From Oceanimonas marisflavi (GTDB lineage Bacteria; Pseudomonadota; Gammaproteobacteria; Enterobacterales; Aeromonadaceae), in assembly GCF_003049725.1 (NCBI RefSeq), contig NZ_QAGM01000001.1, forward strand, positions 273,000 to 336,999: 64,000 nt of DNA. The letters are read 5' to 3'. The notes below the pieces were generated by a model. The model was not told where the DNA came from, ran no database searches, and was given only the letters and a program-made list of their open reading frames with translations. A program made the position numbers and the translations under genes. Shown in pieces: positions 32,563 through 41,800 of the stretch. Each line of letters starts with the position of its first letter. Within the stretch, counting starts at the first letter, position 1.

Positions 32563-32722
32563 ACATACAAGGGCGAAGTAACATGCTTCGCCCCACTTCA
32601 CAGATTTTCTTCCCCAACTCCCCCGCCCGTGCGGCAGACCACAAAACGCTCACTTCCTCTTCGCTTTTTTCCCTTTTGTTTCATTAACATGCTTTTCGGA
32701 CTTGGTCGGGAGCAGCAGAAAC

Positions 32723-34468
32723 ATGAACAGCCGGACACGGGAAATGGCGCACATTGTCATGCGCGGTTTCGACGCCTTTTACCGCTATTTTCTGGTGATC
32801 ACTCAGGGTGCCAAGGTACGGTTTGAAACCCAGGACTGGCATGGCGTGCAGCTGGCCGCACGTCGCCGCATCTGGCTGTATGACGAACACGTCAACAATA
32901 CCGTGCGCGCCGTGCTCGACTACAACCGGAGTCCCCTGCGCCATCAGGAGCTGAAGGCACTGAAACAGGCCTTTAATGATCTGCTGATCGCGCATCCCAA
33001 TGCGGACATGGCCGAGTCCTTCTACAACTCGGTCTACCGCCGCTCTACCCGTCATCGCAGCATTCGCGCCGAAAACCTCTACGTGCACCCCTTTGTGCCT
33101 TGCCCGGGAGAGCAGGATCTCGCGCCCATGATCTGGCGCTATCATATTGCCCCGGAAGAACTCGCCACCACCCTGCAGAGTCTGCTGGAACGCCTGGGGC
33201 TGGACAGGCCCTTTGTACGGCTGGAGCGGGATCTGGAGCATATTGAGCACACCATGGCCGAGCAGGGACTGACCGTTGAGCCTCTGCAGCTGACGGTGAT
33301 CAACACCCTGTTTTACCGCAACAAGGGAGCCTACCTGATTGGCCGGCTGGAACGGCCCGAAGGGCTCCTGCCCTTTATATTGCCGATATTGCATGAAAAG
33401 GACGGTCTGGTCATCGACACCCTGCTGCTGAGCCGGGATGACGCCTCCATTCTGTTTGGCTTTGCCCGGGCCTATTTTATGGTGTGCTGTTCAAAGCCCT
33501 CGCTGCTGGTGCAGTTTTTACGGCCGCTGCTGCCCAACAAGCCGGATTATGAAATCTACAACGCCATCGGCTGGCAAAAGCATGGCAAAACCATTTTTTA
33601 CCGGGGCTTTTTACAACATCTGCAGAATTCACGGGATCAGTTTGTAACAGCGGAAGGCATCAAGGGCATGGTGATGTGCGTGTTTACCCTGCCCTCGCTC
33701 GATGTGGTGTTCAAGGTGATCAAGGACCAGGTCACACCGCCCAAAACCGTGGATCGCACCACCGTCAAGGCCAGATACCGGCTGGTGAAACAGCATGACA
33801 GAGTGGGGCGCATGGCCGACACCATGGAGTTCACCAACTTCGAACTGCCACTCAACCGTATCAGCCCCGAACTGCTGGAAGAGCTGCAACGGGAGGTGCC
33901 GTCGCTGCTGACCCTCAAGGACGAGCGACTGATCATTCATCACCTTTATACCGAGCGCCGCATGACCCCTCTTAACCTTCACCTGGAGCAGGCCGATGAC
34001 GAGCGGCTGCGTGATGCGCTGGATGAATACGCCAGTGCGCTCAAGCAACTGGCCGCCGCCAATATCTTTCCCGGTGACATGCTGTTCAAGAACTTTGGCG
34101 TCACCCGCCACGGCCGAGTGATTTTTTACGACTATGATGAAATCGCCTATATGACCGAGTGCCACTTTCGCGATATTCCCAGAACCGATAACCTGCAGGA
34201 TCAGCTCAGCCCGGAGCTCTGGTACTCGGTGGGGCCTAACGATGTGTTTCCCGAGGAGTTCAACACCTTTCTGCTCTATAACCCACGCATTCGTGACGCC
34301 TTTGGTGAGCAACATATGGAACTGTTTACCGCCGGCTACTGGCGGCAACTGCAGCACAACATAGAACAGGGCCGGGTTGAGGATATCTTCCCCTACCGGC
34401 GGCGGCAGCGGTTTAAATACAAGTACGGTGAAGAGTGTGAGGGGAGAGGTGTAAAGAGTGAGGGGTGA
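32723..34468 (+). CDS. aceK: isocitrate dehydrogenase kinase/phosphatase
   Basis: AceK switches isocitrate dehydrogenase by phosphorylation, directing carbon to the glyoxylate shunt. Diagnostic stretches are NSVYRRSTRHRSIR, GFLQHLQNSRDQFVTAEGIK, GMVMCVFTLPSLDVVFKVIK, FPGDMLFKNFGVTRHGRVIF and YDYDEIAYMTECHFRDIP. It has 581 residues from the ATG with CGGGAG upstream. Normally it follows aceBA; here it stands alone after purB, and the malate synthase in the window is the GlcB type. The last dozen residues (EECEGRGVKSEG) and the stop lie in a GTGAGGGG repeat. Confidence 0.95.
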   Translation: MNSRTREMAHIVMRGFDAFYRYFLVITQGAKVRFETQDWHGVQLAARRRIWLYDEHVNNTVRAVLDYNRSPLRHQELKALKQAFNDLLIAHPNADMAESFYNSVYRRSTRHRSIRAENLYVHPFVPCPGEQDLAPMIWRYHIAPEELATTLQSLLERLGLDRPFVRLERDLEHIEHTMAEQGLTVEPLQLTVINTLFYRNKGAYLIGRLERPEGLLPFILPILHEKDGLVIDTLLLSRDDASILFGFARAYFMVCCSKPSLLVQFLRPLLPNKPDYEIYNAIGWQKHGKTIFYRGFLQHLQNSRDQFVTAEGIKGMVMCVFTLPSLDVVFKVIKDQVTPPKTVDRTTVKARYRLVKQHDRVGRMADTMEFTNFELPLNRISPELLEELQREVPSLLTLKDERLIIHHLYTERRMTPLNLHLEQADDERLRDALDEYASALKQLAAANIFPGDMLFKNFGVTRHGRVIFYDYDEIAYMTECHFRDIPRTDNLQDQLSPELWYSVGPNDVFPEEFNTFLLYNPRIRDAFGEQHMELFTAGYWRQLQHNIEQGRVEDIFPYRRRQRFKYKYGEECEGRGVKSEG

Positions 34469-34520
34469 GGGGTGAGGGGTATGGACACTCTCCTCACATC
34501 TGTCCCCTCTCCCCTCACAC
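34435..34520. repeat. GTGAGGGG/CCCCTCAC hairpin repeat, aceK copy
   Basis: Tandem units GTGAGGGGTGAGGGGTGAGG and a right arm TCCCCTCTCCCCTCACAC. Four GGGG runs on the plus strand with two 3-base loops could also form a G-quadruplex. The aceK stop lies inside and the rraA stop just after. Confidence 0.8.
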
Positions 34521-34525
34521 AAAGC

Positions 34526-35017
34526 TTACAGCTGCGGGTGGCTCAGGGGCTCGCGGGACACCAGCACGCCATTCAAATCCGAATACACATAATCGCCCGG
34601 CTGAATGGTCACCCCGGCAAAGGTGACCGGCACGTCCACCACCCCTTCACCGCGTTTTTCCGAACGGATCGGGCAGGCCGCCAGGGCCTTGATGCCGATG
34701 GCCAGCCCGCCCAGGGTGCCGGCATCACGAATGGCGCCGTGAATGATGATACCTTCCCAGCCGTTTTCCAGGGCCTTTTCCGCCAGCATGTCTCCCATCA
34801 GCGCGCAGCGCAGCAGGCCGCCGCCGTCCACCACCAGCACCTTGCCGGTGCCCGGCTGTGCCACCAGCTCCCGCACCCGGGAGTTGTCTTCGTAGCAGCG
34901 CACCGTCACTGCCTGCCCCCAGAACAGGGATTCTCCGCCAAAGTCGCGAAAAACCGGGTCCAGTACCTTGATCTTGTCTGCATGTTCGTCACACAGATCC
35001 GGCAGCAAATCGAGCAT
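34526..35017 (-). CDS. rraA: RraA-type regulator of RNase E (or RraA-like aldolase)
   Basis: RraA binds RNase E and inhibits mRNA decay in E. coli; the fold is shared with HMG/CHA aldolases. Typical blocks are LCDEHADKIKVLDPVF, GKVLVVDGGGLLRCALMGDM, WEGIIIHGAIRD and LNGVLVSREPL. I chose the ATG with GGAG six bases upstream (163 residues, 161 in E. coli). It is a monocistronic gene divergent from arcA. The metal-binding aldolase motif GXXXXXRD is present (GAIRD), so aldolase activity cannot be excluded. Confidence 0.8.
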   Translation of the reverse strand: MLDLLPDLCDEHADKIKVLDPVFRDFGGESLFWGQAVTVRCYEDNSRVRELVAQPGTGKVLVVDGGGLLRCALMGDMLAEKALENGWEGIIIHGAIRDAGTLGGLAIGIKALAACPIRSEKRGEGVVDVPVTFAGVTIQPGDYVYSDLNGVLVSREPLSHPQL

Positions 35018-35424
35018 TTCATTCTCCATTATCAAAACTCAGGTAACCGGCGTTGCCGGAGCCGCTGCGCGGAATCCGGCAGCCACACCGGGATTCAGCC
35101 TTAAAACAGGGCTTGACCTGGATCAACCCCCTTAATAAAACTATTTAACAATATCTATTGCAAACTGTTGTTATGCCGGTGTTAACTGTTAAAATAACAC
35201 CAATTTATCAAAAGGACCTCTGTTCTTCCCCTTTTCAAGCCTGTTGGGTATGACGCAGTAACTGCATGGGACGCATATAAAAACAATAATGGCATCGGCA
35301 CAGGCACAAAACCGGAGCATAAGGCGGCATGGTGTAAACTTGTTACAGCATGGCTCTGCCCGGTACCCGAGATTTGTTCCGCTGCCAGCGACAGTATTTT
35401 TACATTCAGAGAACAGGTAAGCTC
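35018..35424. promoter_or_regulatory. rraA-arcA divergent regulatory region
   Basis: This 407-base gene-free stretch holds an FNR-type box, an AT-rich segment (CTATTTAACAATATCTATTG) and the inverted repeat GGTGTTA...TAACACC at 35178-35201. Two GTTAA steps within the repeat resemble ArcA boxes. No ORF or RNA gene was seen in it. Confidence 0.55.
35113..35126. promoter_or_regulatory. FNR-type binding site upstream of arcA
   Basis: TTGACCTGGATCAA fits TTGAT-N4-ATCAA with one mismatch. E. coli arcA is activated by FNR, so the position supports anaerobic control here. Its distance from the arcA start (about 300 bases) means it could equally serve rraA. Confidence 0.6.
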
Positions 35425-36141
35425 ATGCAGACTCCACACATTCTTATCGTTGAAGACGAACTGGTCACCCGCAATACCCTCAAAAGCATTTTTGAGGCGG
35501 AAGGTTACACCGTGCTGGAAGCCACCGACGGTGAGGAAATGTACAAGGCCCTGTCCAGCCACAAGGTCAATCTGGTGATCATGGATATTAACCTGCCAGG
35601 CAAGAACGGTCTGCTGCTGGCTCGGGAGCTTCGCGAGCAGCACAACCTGGCGCTGATGTTCCTCACCGGCCGCGACAACGAGGTTGACAAGATCCTGGGG
35701 CTGGAAATCGGTGCAGATGACTATATCACCAAGCCGTTCAACCCCCGGGAGCTGACCATTCGCGCCCGCAACCTGCTGGGCCGGACCATGCAGGCCCCTG
35801 ATGGTCAGGAAGAGGAAAAGCAAGTTGAAGCCTACCGCTTTAACGGCTGGACCCTGGACATCAACAGCCGCGCCCTGGTCAGCCCCAACGGTGAAATGTT
35901 CAAGCTGCCCCGCAGCGAGTTTCGCGCCATGGTGCACTTCTGCGAGCACCCGGGCCAGATCCAGAGCCGCGCCGAGCTGCTGAAGAAAATGACCGGCCGC
36001 GAGCTCAAGCCTCACGACCGCACCGTGGACGTGACCATTCGCCGCATTCGCAAGCACTTTGAATCCGTGCCCGATACCCCCGAGATCATCGCCACTATTC
36101 ATGGCGAAGGCTACCGTTTCTGCGGTGAGCTGGAAGGGTAA
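35425..36141 (+). CDS. arcA: aerobic respiration control response regulator ArcA
   Basis: ArcA, phosphorylated by ArcB, represses aerobic metabolism genes under low oxygen. The receiver domain has the acidic pair Glu10-Asp11, phospho-acceptor Asp54 ([10 protein letters not shown]) and the Lys in [10 protein letters not shown]. An OmpR-type winged helix follows, with [18 protein letters not shown] and [15 protein letters not shown]. It has 238 residues, the same length as E. coli ArcA and closely similar throughout. Confidence 0.96.
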   Translation: MQTPHILIVEDELVTRNTLKSIFEAEGYTVLEATDGEEMYKALSSHKVNLVIMDINLPGKNGLLLARELREQHNLALMFLTGRDNEVDKILGLEIGADDYITKPFNPRELTIRARNLLGRTMQAPDGQEEEKQVEAYRFNGWTLDINSRALVSPNGEMFKLPRSEFRAMVHFCEHPGQIQSRAELLKKMTGRELKPHDRTVDVTIRRIRKHFESVPDTPEIIATIHGEGYRFCGELEG

Positions 36142-36148
36142 ACTCTTT

Positions 36149-36190
36149 GGAGCGCCTGCGGCGCTAATGCAGGCTGGCAGCCTGCGCTCC
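36149..36190. repeat. dispersed GGAGCGC palindromic repeat, copy C (short)
   Basis: GGAGCGCCTGCGGCGCTAAT plus GCAGGCTGGCAGCCTGCGCT and CC: the left palindrome is deleted, leaving 42 bases. It lies 7 bases after the arcA stop. Confidence 0.8.
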
Positions 36191-36242
36191 ACCACATAGT
36201 GCCATCTGCAGCTTGCCCGCATATTGCCGCTGAAGCGGCAAA

Positions 36243-36273
36243 AAAATACCGGCCATTTGGCCGGTATTTTTGT
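36243..36273. terminator. bidirectional terminator between arcA and fbaA
   Basis: Stem AAAATACCGGCC, loop ATTT, GGCCGGTATTTT with T or A runs on both sides. Confidence 0.85.
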
Positions 36274-36289
36274 TTGCGCCTGTGTGCCC

Positions 36290-37369
36290 TTACAGCACGT
36301 CGACGGCGTTCAGCTCGCGGAACGCCTGCTCCAAGCGGGCGATCATGCTGAGCTGGCCTTCACGCAGCCAGACGCGGGGATCGTAGTACTTCTTGTTGGG
36401 CTTGTCGTCGCCCTCGGGGTTGCCGATCTGGCCCTGCAGATAGGCTTCCTTTTCCTTGTAGTAGTTCATCACGCCAGCCCAGGTGGCCCACTGGGTATCG
36501 GTGTCGATGTTCATCTTGATCACACCGTACTCGATGGATTCCTTGATTTCCTCGGCAGAGGAGCCGGAGCCACCGTGGAACACGAAGTTCAGGGACTTGG
36601 GCGCCAGACCGAATTTCTCGGACACGAACTTCTGGGAGTTGTCAAGGATCTTCGGGGTCAGCTTGACGTTGCCGGGCTTGTACACGCCGTGCACGTTGCC
36701 AAAGGAGGCGGCAATGGTGAATTTGTCGCTGATGGCACTCAGCTTCTCGTAGGCGTAGGCCACGTCTTCCGGCTGGGTATAGAGCAGGGAGCTGTCCATG
36801 CCGGTGTTGTCGACGCCGTCTTCCTCACCGCCGGTGCAACCCAACTCAATTTCCAGGGTCATGCCAATCTTGCTCATCCGCTCCAGGTACTTAGCGCAGA
36901 TCTCGATGTTTTCTTCCAGGCTTTCTTCAGACAGGTCGATCATGTGGGAGCTGAACAGCGGCTTGCCGGTTTCGGCAAAGTGCTTCTCACCGGCGTCGAG
37001 CAGGCCGTCAATCCAGGGCAACAGCTTCTTGGCGGCATGGTCGGTATGCAGGATCACCGGCACACCATAGGCCTCGGCCAGGGCATGCACATGGCGGGCA
37101 CCGGAAATGGCACCCAGAATGGCGGCCTGGTGACCTTCCAGCTTGAGGCCCTTGCCGGCAAAGTAGGCGGCGCCACCATTGGAGAACTGCACGATCACCG
37201 GGGCCTTGACCCTGGCGGCGGCTTCCATCACGGCATTGACCGAGTCGGTACCCACCACGTTCACCGCCGGCAGGGCAAACTTGCCGGCCTTGGCGATTTC
37301 AAAGATTTTCTGCATGTCATCGCCGCTGACTACGCCCGGCTTGACCACATCGGAAATTTTCTGGGACAT
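36290..37369 (-). CDS. fbaA: class II fructose-bisphosphate aldolase
   Basis: FbaA is the zinc-dependent glycolytic aldolase. Zinc and substrate sites include VILHTDHAAKKLLPWIDGLL, EIELGCTGGEEDGVDN, FTIAASFGNVHGVY and NFVFHGGSGSS. It has 359 residues, the same as E. coli. It follows epd and pgk in the common epd-pgk-fbaA order. The 187-base pgk-fbaA gap holds two hairpins without U-runs (CATCACGG/CCGTGATG and GGCCTGT/ACAGGCC), possible processing sites. Confidence 0.97.
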   Translation of the reverse strand: MSQKISDVVKPGVVSGDDMQKIFEIAKAGKFALPAVNVVGTDSVNAVMEAAARVKAPVIVQFSNGGAAYFAGKGLKLEGHQAAILGAISGARHVHALAEAYGVPVILHTDHAAKKLLPWIDGLLDAGEKHFAETGKPLFSSHMIDLSEESLEENIEICAKYLERMSKIGMTLEIELGCTGGEEDGVDNTGMDSSLLYTQPEDVAYAYEKLSAISDKFTIAASFGNVHGVYKPGNVKLTPKILDNSQKFVSEKFGLAPKSLNFVFHGGSGSSAEEIKESIEYGVIKMNIDTDTQWATWAGVMNYYKEKEAYLQGQIGNPEGDDKPNKKYYDPRVWLREGQLSMIARLEQAFRELNAVDVL

Positions 37370-37556
37370 TGTATTGCTCCTGTAAGCTGCATCACGGCCG
37401 GCGCTGCCGACCGTGATGGAAAAATGGATTCAACTGCAGGCGCCGCTTTAGCTGGCGCAAACCTGAAGGCTGCTGTCGCTTAAAGGCCTGTTGCACAGGC
37501 CCTGCCGACTAAAGTGGCAGCTACAAAATCAGGTCGTTGGTTAAATGTAATAAGAG

Positions 37557-38720
37557 TTAGCTCTGGGCGCGCTGTTCCAGCATGGCCACCGCCGGCAAGG
37601 TCTTGCCTTCCACGAACTCCAGGAAGGCGCCGCCACCGGTGGAAATGTAGGACACTTTGTCCTTGATGCCGAACTTGTCGATGGCTGCCAGGGTGTCACC
37701 ACCACCGGCGATGGAAAAGGCCTCGCTCTCGGCGATGGCTCTGGCCACCACCTCGGTGCCATGGGCAAACTGATCGAACTCAAACACACCCACCGGACCG
37801 TTCCACAGAATGGTTTTGGCTTCCTTCAGGATTTTGGCCAGGGCCTCGGCGGAGTCGGGGCCGAGATCGAAGATCATGTCGTCGGCGTCCACCTCGCTCA
37901 CCGGCTTGGTGGCGGCCTCGGCCTGCTCGGAGAACTCGGTGCCCACCACCACATCGGTGGCCAGGGGAATGGCACAGTCGGCGGCCAGTTTTCTGGCGGT
38001 ATCGAGCAGCTCGGGCTCATACAGCGACTTGCCCACCGGGTGGCCGGCGGCAGCGATAAAGGTGTTGGCTATGCCGCCGCCCACCACCAGCTGGTCGGCC
38101 ACTTTGGACAGCGACTCCAGCACGGTCAGCTTGGTGGACACCTTGGAGCCGCCCACAATGGCCACCATGGGGCGGGCGGGCTTGTCCATGGCCTTGGCCA
38201 GGGCGTCCAGCTCGGCGGACAGCAGCGGGCCGGCACAGGCCACGGGGGCGTATTTGGCCACGCCGTGGGTAGAAGCCTGGGCCCGGTGTGCGGTGCCGAA
38301 GGCATCCATCACGAAGACATCACACAGGGCGGCATACTGGCGCGACAGGGTTTCGTCGTCCTTTTTCTCGCCCTTGTTGAAGCGTACGTTTTCCAGTACC
38401 ACCAGCTCGCCCTCGGCAATGTCCAGGCCATTCAGGTAGTCGCTGGCCAGGCGTACCGGCACGCTCAGCTTGCCGGCCAGATAGTCCACCACCGGCTGCA
38501 GTGAGAACTCGTCGGCAAATTCCCCTTCGGTGGGGCGGCCCAGGTGCGAAGTGACCATCACTTTCGCGCCCTTGGCCAGGGCCGCTTCAATGGTGGGCAG
38601 CGAGGCCAGAATGCGGGCGTCGGAGCCGACCTTGCCGTTTTTCACCGGCACGTTCAGGTCGGCGCGGATCAGCACCCGCTTGCCGGACAGATCGAGTTCA
38701 TTCATTTTGATGACAGACAT
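37557..38720 (-). CDS. pgk: phosphoglycerate kinase
   Basis: Pgk transfers phosphate from 1,3-bisphosphoglycerate to [23 protein letters not shown] begins the substrate domain. [48 protein letters not shown] and [11 protein letters not shown] are conserved. The ATG used gives 387 residues as in E. coli; in-frame codons upstream run into epd. Confidence 0.97.
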   Translation of the reverse strand: MSVIKMNELDLSGKRVLIRADLNVPVKNGKVGSDARILASLPTIEAALAKGAKVMVTSHLGRPTEGEFADEFSLQPVVDYLAGKLSVPVRLASDYLNGLDIAEGELVVLENVRFNKGEKKDDETLSRQYAALCDVFVMDAFGTAHRAQASTHGVAKYAPVACAGPLLSAELDALAKAMDKPARPMVAIVGGSKVSTKLTVLESLSKVADQLVVGGGIANTFIAAAGHPVGKSLYEPELLDTARKLAADCAIPLATDVVVGTEFSEQAEAATKPVSEVDADDMIFDLGPDSAEALAKILKEAKTILWNGPVGVFEFDQFAHGTEVVARAIAESEAFSIAGGGDTLAAIDKFGIKDKVSYISTGGGAFLEFVEGKTLPAVAMLEQRAQS

Positions 38721-38749
38721 AATGCGTCCTCTAATTGGCAGTACTGTTG

Positions 38750-39769
38750 TTAATTCGTTTTTCTCGCCGCCAGCCAGGCCAGGCTGGTATCCAGCATGCG
38801 GTTGGCAAAGCCCCATTCATTGTCGCACCACATCAGCATCTTGATGAGGTTGGCATCGCTCACCCGGGTCTGGGTGCCGTCGATGATGGAAGAATGGGGA
38901 TCGTGGTTGAAGTCCACCGACACCAGCGGCGCTTCTGTGTAGTCGAGAATGCCCTTGAGCGGCCCCTGTGCCGCCTCGCGCAGCACTTGATTGACCTCTT
39001 CCACCGACGCGTGTTTTTCCACGATAATGCTGAGATCCATGGCGGTGACGTTAATGGTGGGCACCCGCACGGAGATGGCCTCAAACTTGCCGGCAAAATG
39101 CGGCAATATGCGCTCAACGCCCTTGGCCAGCTTGGTGTCCACCGGAATAATGGACTGACTGGCGGCCCGGGTACGGCGCAGATCGGCATGATAGGCGTCA
39201 ATCACCTGCTGATCGTTCATGGCCGAGTGAATGGTGGTGATATTGCCGCACTTGATGTTGAACACCCGGTGCAGGGTCTCGATCACCGGCACCACGCAGT
39301 TGGTGGTGCAGGAAGCGTTTGAAACGATGGTCTCATCGCCGGTGAGCTGCTGGTGATTCACACCATAGACGATGGTGGCGTCCACATCGCTGTCGGCGGG
39401 GTGGGAAAACAGCACTCGCCCCGCTCCCGCCGCCAGGTGCAGGCCGGCATCGGCCCGGCTCGACAGCACGCCGGTACAGTCCAGCACCAGATCCACGCCC
39501 AGCTCGGCCCAGGGCAGCCTGCCGGCCTCGGGCTCATGACACAGCCGGATATGATCGTCGCCAATGCGCATGCCCTCCCCCTCCAGGCTCACTTCCCGGC
39601 CAAAGCGGCCGTGGCTGGAGTCGTAGCGGGTAAGGTGAGCCATGGCCTCGGGCTCGGCCAGCTCGTTGATGGCCACGATTTTCATGTGCCGGTCAAGGCC
39701 GCGCTCGTAAAAGGCACGCAACACGCTGCGGCCGATGCGGCCATAGCCGTTGATGGCGAGTCGAATCAT
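38750..39769 (-). CDS. epd: erythrose-4-phosphate dehydrogenase
   Basis: Epd oxidises erythrose-4-phosphate to 4-phosphoerythronate for pyridoxal phosphate synthesis. It is a GAPDH-family protein with the NAD site [14 protein letters not shown] and active-site [33 protein letters not shown] and [20 protein letters not shown] are specific to Epd rather than GapA, and its place upstream of pgk and fbaA agrees. It has 339 residues (339 in E. coli). Confidence 0.93.
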   Translation of the reverse strand: MIRLAINGYGRIGRSVLRAFYERGLDRHMKIVAINELAEPEAMAHLTRYDSSHGRFGREVSLEGEGMRIGDDHIRLCHEPEAGRLPWAELGVDLVLDCTGVLSSRADAGLHLAAGAGRVLFSHPADSDVDATIVYGVNHQQLTGDETIVSNASCTTNCVVPVIETLHRVFNIKCGNITTIHSAMNDQQVIDAYHADLRRTRAASQSIIPVDTKLAKGVERILPHFAGKFEAISVRVPTINVTAMDLSIIVEKHASVEEVNQVLREAAQGPLKGILDYTEAPLVSVDFNHDPHSSIIDGTQTRVSDANLIKMLMWCDNEWGFANRMLDTSLAWLAARKTN

Positions 39770-39887
39770 GAGTGTCTGCTTCCTGCTGGGCTGCGGGCGA
39801 AAGGCCCGGTGTCAGAATTCAGGCCCAAGTCTAACGAGGATTGAAAGCGAGGGGAATGGTGAAGGCAGTGATGCAGCCCTAAAAAGG

Positions 39888-39916
39888 AAAAACCCCGGCC
39901 GTTTGCACGTCCGGGG
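39888..39916 (-). terminator. terminator of the 55-residue ORF
   Basis: On the minus strand CCCCGGACGT, loop GCAA, ACGGCCGGGG is followed by TTTTTCC. It ends transcription from the small ORF before epd. Confidence 0.8.
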
Positions 39917-39936
39917 CAGTCATCAGGGATTAAAAT

Positions 39937-40104
39937 TCAGACAACTTCCAGCTCGGGCTCAGGCTCGGTAACCACCGGACTTACCTTGGCCTGAACCGCC
40001 TGCTGCTGCAGCCAGTGCAGCATTTGGGCGGGGTAACAATCGTCCGCCGACCACTGGCAGGGCGGCGGGGTTGAAACAGCACTCATACGCGACACATTAT
40101 CCAT
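39937..40104 (-). CDS. small hypothetical protein, 55 residues
   Basis: I do not recognise this protein. It begins MDNVSRMSAVSTPPPCQWSA, has a Trp/Gln-rich middle (AQMLHWLQQQAVQAK) and ends in an acidic tail EPEPELEVV. Support for a real gene: ATG with AGGA seven bases upstream, an intrinsic terminator 21 bases after the stop, and strand agreement with its neighbours. There is no membrane segment or signal peptide; two cysteines (positions 16 and 23) are seven apart. Function unknown. Confidence 0.6.
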   Translation of the reverse strand: MDNVSRMSAVSTPPPCQWSADDCYPAQMLHWLQQQAVQAKVSPVVTEPEPELEVV

Positions 40105-40208
40105 AAAGCAATCCTCGCTGATGGAACCAAACTCAGATTAACCTTACCGATTGACGGTTTGATGACATTACCCGCTTTGCCACTAAAAGGCCAATTCAAG
40201 CCACAAGG

Positions 40209-40246
40209 GCGCCCCCGCACTAATGCAGTCGAGCCGCCTGCGCTCC
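40209..40246. repeat. dispersed GGAGCGC palindromic repeat, copy D (half)
   Basis: The right half only, GCACTAATGCAGTCGAGCCG then CCTGCGCTCC. It encodes the last residues GAQAARLH and the TAG stop of the MFS gene. Confidence 0.75.
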
Positions 40247-41614
40247 ACTGTCCTGCGATATGGGTTCTTCCTCCTCCACCACCTCAGGCTCGCTCAGCTC
40301 CAGCTCCATCTGGCCGGCGCTGGCCTCGGCCAGGGCTTGCTCTTCCAGATCCGGAAACACCTCCTCCATCGGCAAATCCACGAACTCCTCGTTACGGGGA
40401 TCGAGCTCGGTGATCACACCGGGCGTATCGGCGGGCGTGGCAATCCAGGCGGCCTGCTCGGCCACCGGCACCGCCGGCGTGCGCCACTGCCACCACAGGG
40501 TGTAGCCGCTCAGTAACAGGGCCACGCCGCCACAGCCGATATACAGCCCCTGAGGCCCGAGCCAGGTCATCATGCCGGAGCTGAACAGGGGGCCGAGCGA
40601 ACTGCCCAGACCATAGCTCAGCAGCAGGGTGGTACTGGCAGCCACGATATGATGGGCCTCCATGCGGTCATTGGTAATGGCCACCGCCACCGGATAGATG
40701 GACGCCACCATGCCCATATAGAGGGCGGAAAAGCCGATCAGAATGCCGAGGTGATACTCGCCCCCAATAATCACGCCGGCGGCGCTGAAGGCAATAAGCA
40801 GATTGATGACCAGCATAATGCTGCCCCGGTTAAGGCGATCACACAGTCGTCCCAGAGGCCAGGCAAACAGAATAAAGGTAAAGATGGACGCCGCCATAAA
40901 CCAGGACAACTGACCCACGGGCAGGCCCACCTGAATGGCGTAGACAGGGGCCATGGCGTAGAAGCTGCTGATCAGCACGCCGCTGCACAGGGCCGCCAGC
41001 AGCCCCACCGGGGCGCTGCGAATAATCGACCTGATACTGATGCGCTCGCTGTGCTCCACCGTGGGCGCATCCATTCGGGTCAGCGACAGCGGTACCAGGG
41101 CGGCGGTGAGCAGAATGGCGCCAAGCGTAAACGGCACAAAGGCGGCGGGGTCGGTAAAGCCAATCAGCAGCTGGCCGGCGGTGGCCGCCAGATAGGCGCA
41201 GATCTGGTAGGCAAAGAACAGGGTGGCGCGATTGTCACTGGTGGCCACGGCACTGAACCAGCTTTCAATCACCACAAAACTGCCGGCCACGGCAATGCCG
41301 CTCAATGCTCTCAGCAGTGCCCAGACAATAATGCTGTCGGTGAGCGGAAAGATCAGAGTAGAGCTGGCCAGTACGGCACTGAACACCGCAAAGGCGCGAA
41401 TATGACCTACCCGCTTGATCACCCTGGGCCCGTACAGGGAGCCCAGCACAAAGCCCACCGAGTAGCACACCATGATGCTGCCGATCAGAGTCGGCTCCAC
41501 CTGTCTGAGACCCAGGTTAACCCCCAGCAGGGTCATCACAAAGGTGTTGCCCCCCATCAGCAGAAACACGCTGAAGATCAGCGACGACAGGGAGATAACC
41601 AGACGTTTTATCAT
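40220..41614 (-). CDS. MFS transporter, YcaD-like
   Basis: This inner-membrane transporter has about 12 hydrophobic segments and the layout of E. coli YcaD. The N-terminus is MIKRLVISLSSLIFSVFLLM, the loop 2-3 motif is GSLYGPRVIKRVGHIRAFA, and GIAVAGSFVVIESWFS in helix 5 is typical of the group. Substrate is unknown. The ATG chosen starts at MIKRLVIS (464 residues); 59 upstream codons are not protein-like. After the last helix there is a long acidic cytoplasmic tail (about 85 residues, rich in Glu) whose end GAQAARLH comes from a dispersed repeat. Confidence 0.8.
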   Translation of the reverse strand: MIKRLVISLSSLIFSVFLLMGGNTFVMTLLGVNLGLRQVEPTLIGSIMVCYSVGFVLGSLYGPRVIKRVGHIRAFAVFSAVLASSTLIFPLTDSIIVWALLRALSGIAVAGSFVVIESWFSAVATSDNRATLFFAYQICAYLAATAGQLLIGFTDPAAFVPFTLGAILLTAALVPLSLTRMDAPTVEHSERISIRSIIRSAPVGLLAALCSGVLISSFYAMAPVYAIQVGLPVGQLSWFMAASIFTFILFAWPLGRLCDRLNRGSIMLVINLLIAFSAAGVIIGGEYHLGILIGFSALYMGMVASIYPVAVAITNDRMEAHHIVAASTTLLLSYGLGSSLGPLFSSGMMTWLGPQGLYIGCGGVALLLSGYTLWWQWRTPAVPVAEQAAWIATPADTPGVITELDPRNEEFVDLPMEEVFPDLEEQALAEASAGQMELELSEPEVVEEEEPISQDSGAQAARLH

Positions 41615-41752
41615 GGCGGTTGGTCGTTTGACGGTGAGTGAAAGGCGCCCAGAGTGACAGCAAGCAGCGGGGCTGAACAAGTCCTGAGCGTTCAATATTC
41701 GGTGCCGATCACTATTTCTTGAACCAAAGCGCTTTTTGAACCGAACATAAAC

Positions 41753-41782
41753 AAAAACCCCCGGCCGGGGCCGGGGGTTTTT
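41753..41782. terminator. terminator downstream of glcB
   Basis: AAAAACCCCCGG, loop CCCCGG-like, CCGGGGGTTTTT, symmetric, 19 bases after the glcB stop. Confidence 0.85.
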
Positions 41783-41800
41783 ATTCAGCAAAAGCCGGGC

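Noticed and set aside
39770-39936. Further small gene between epd and the 55-residue ORF
   Set aside because: Only the terminator and probable epd promoter were seen; no ORF with a ribosome site.
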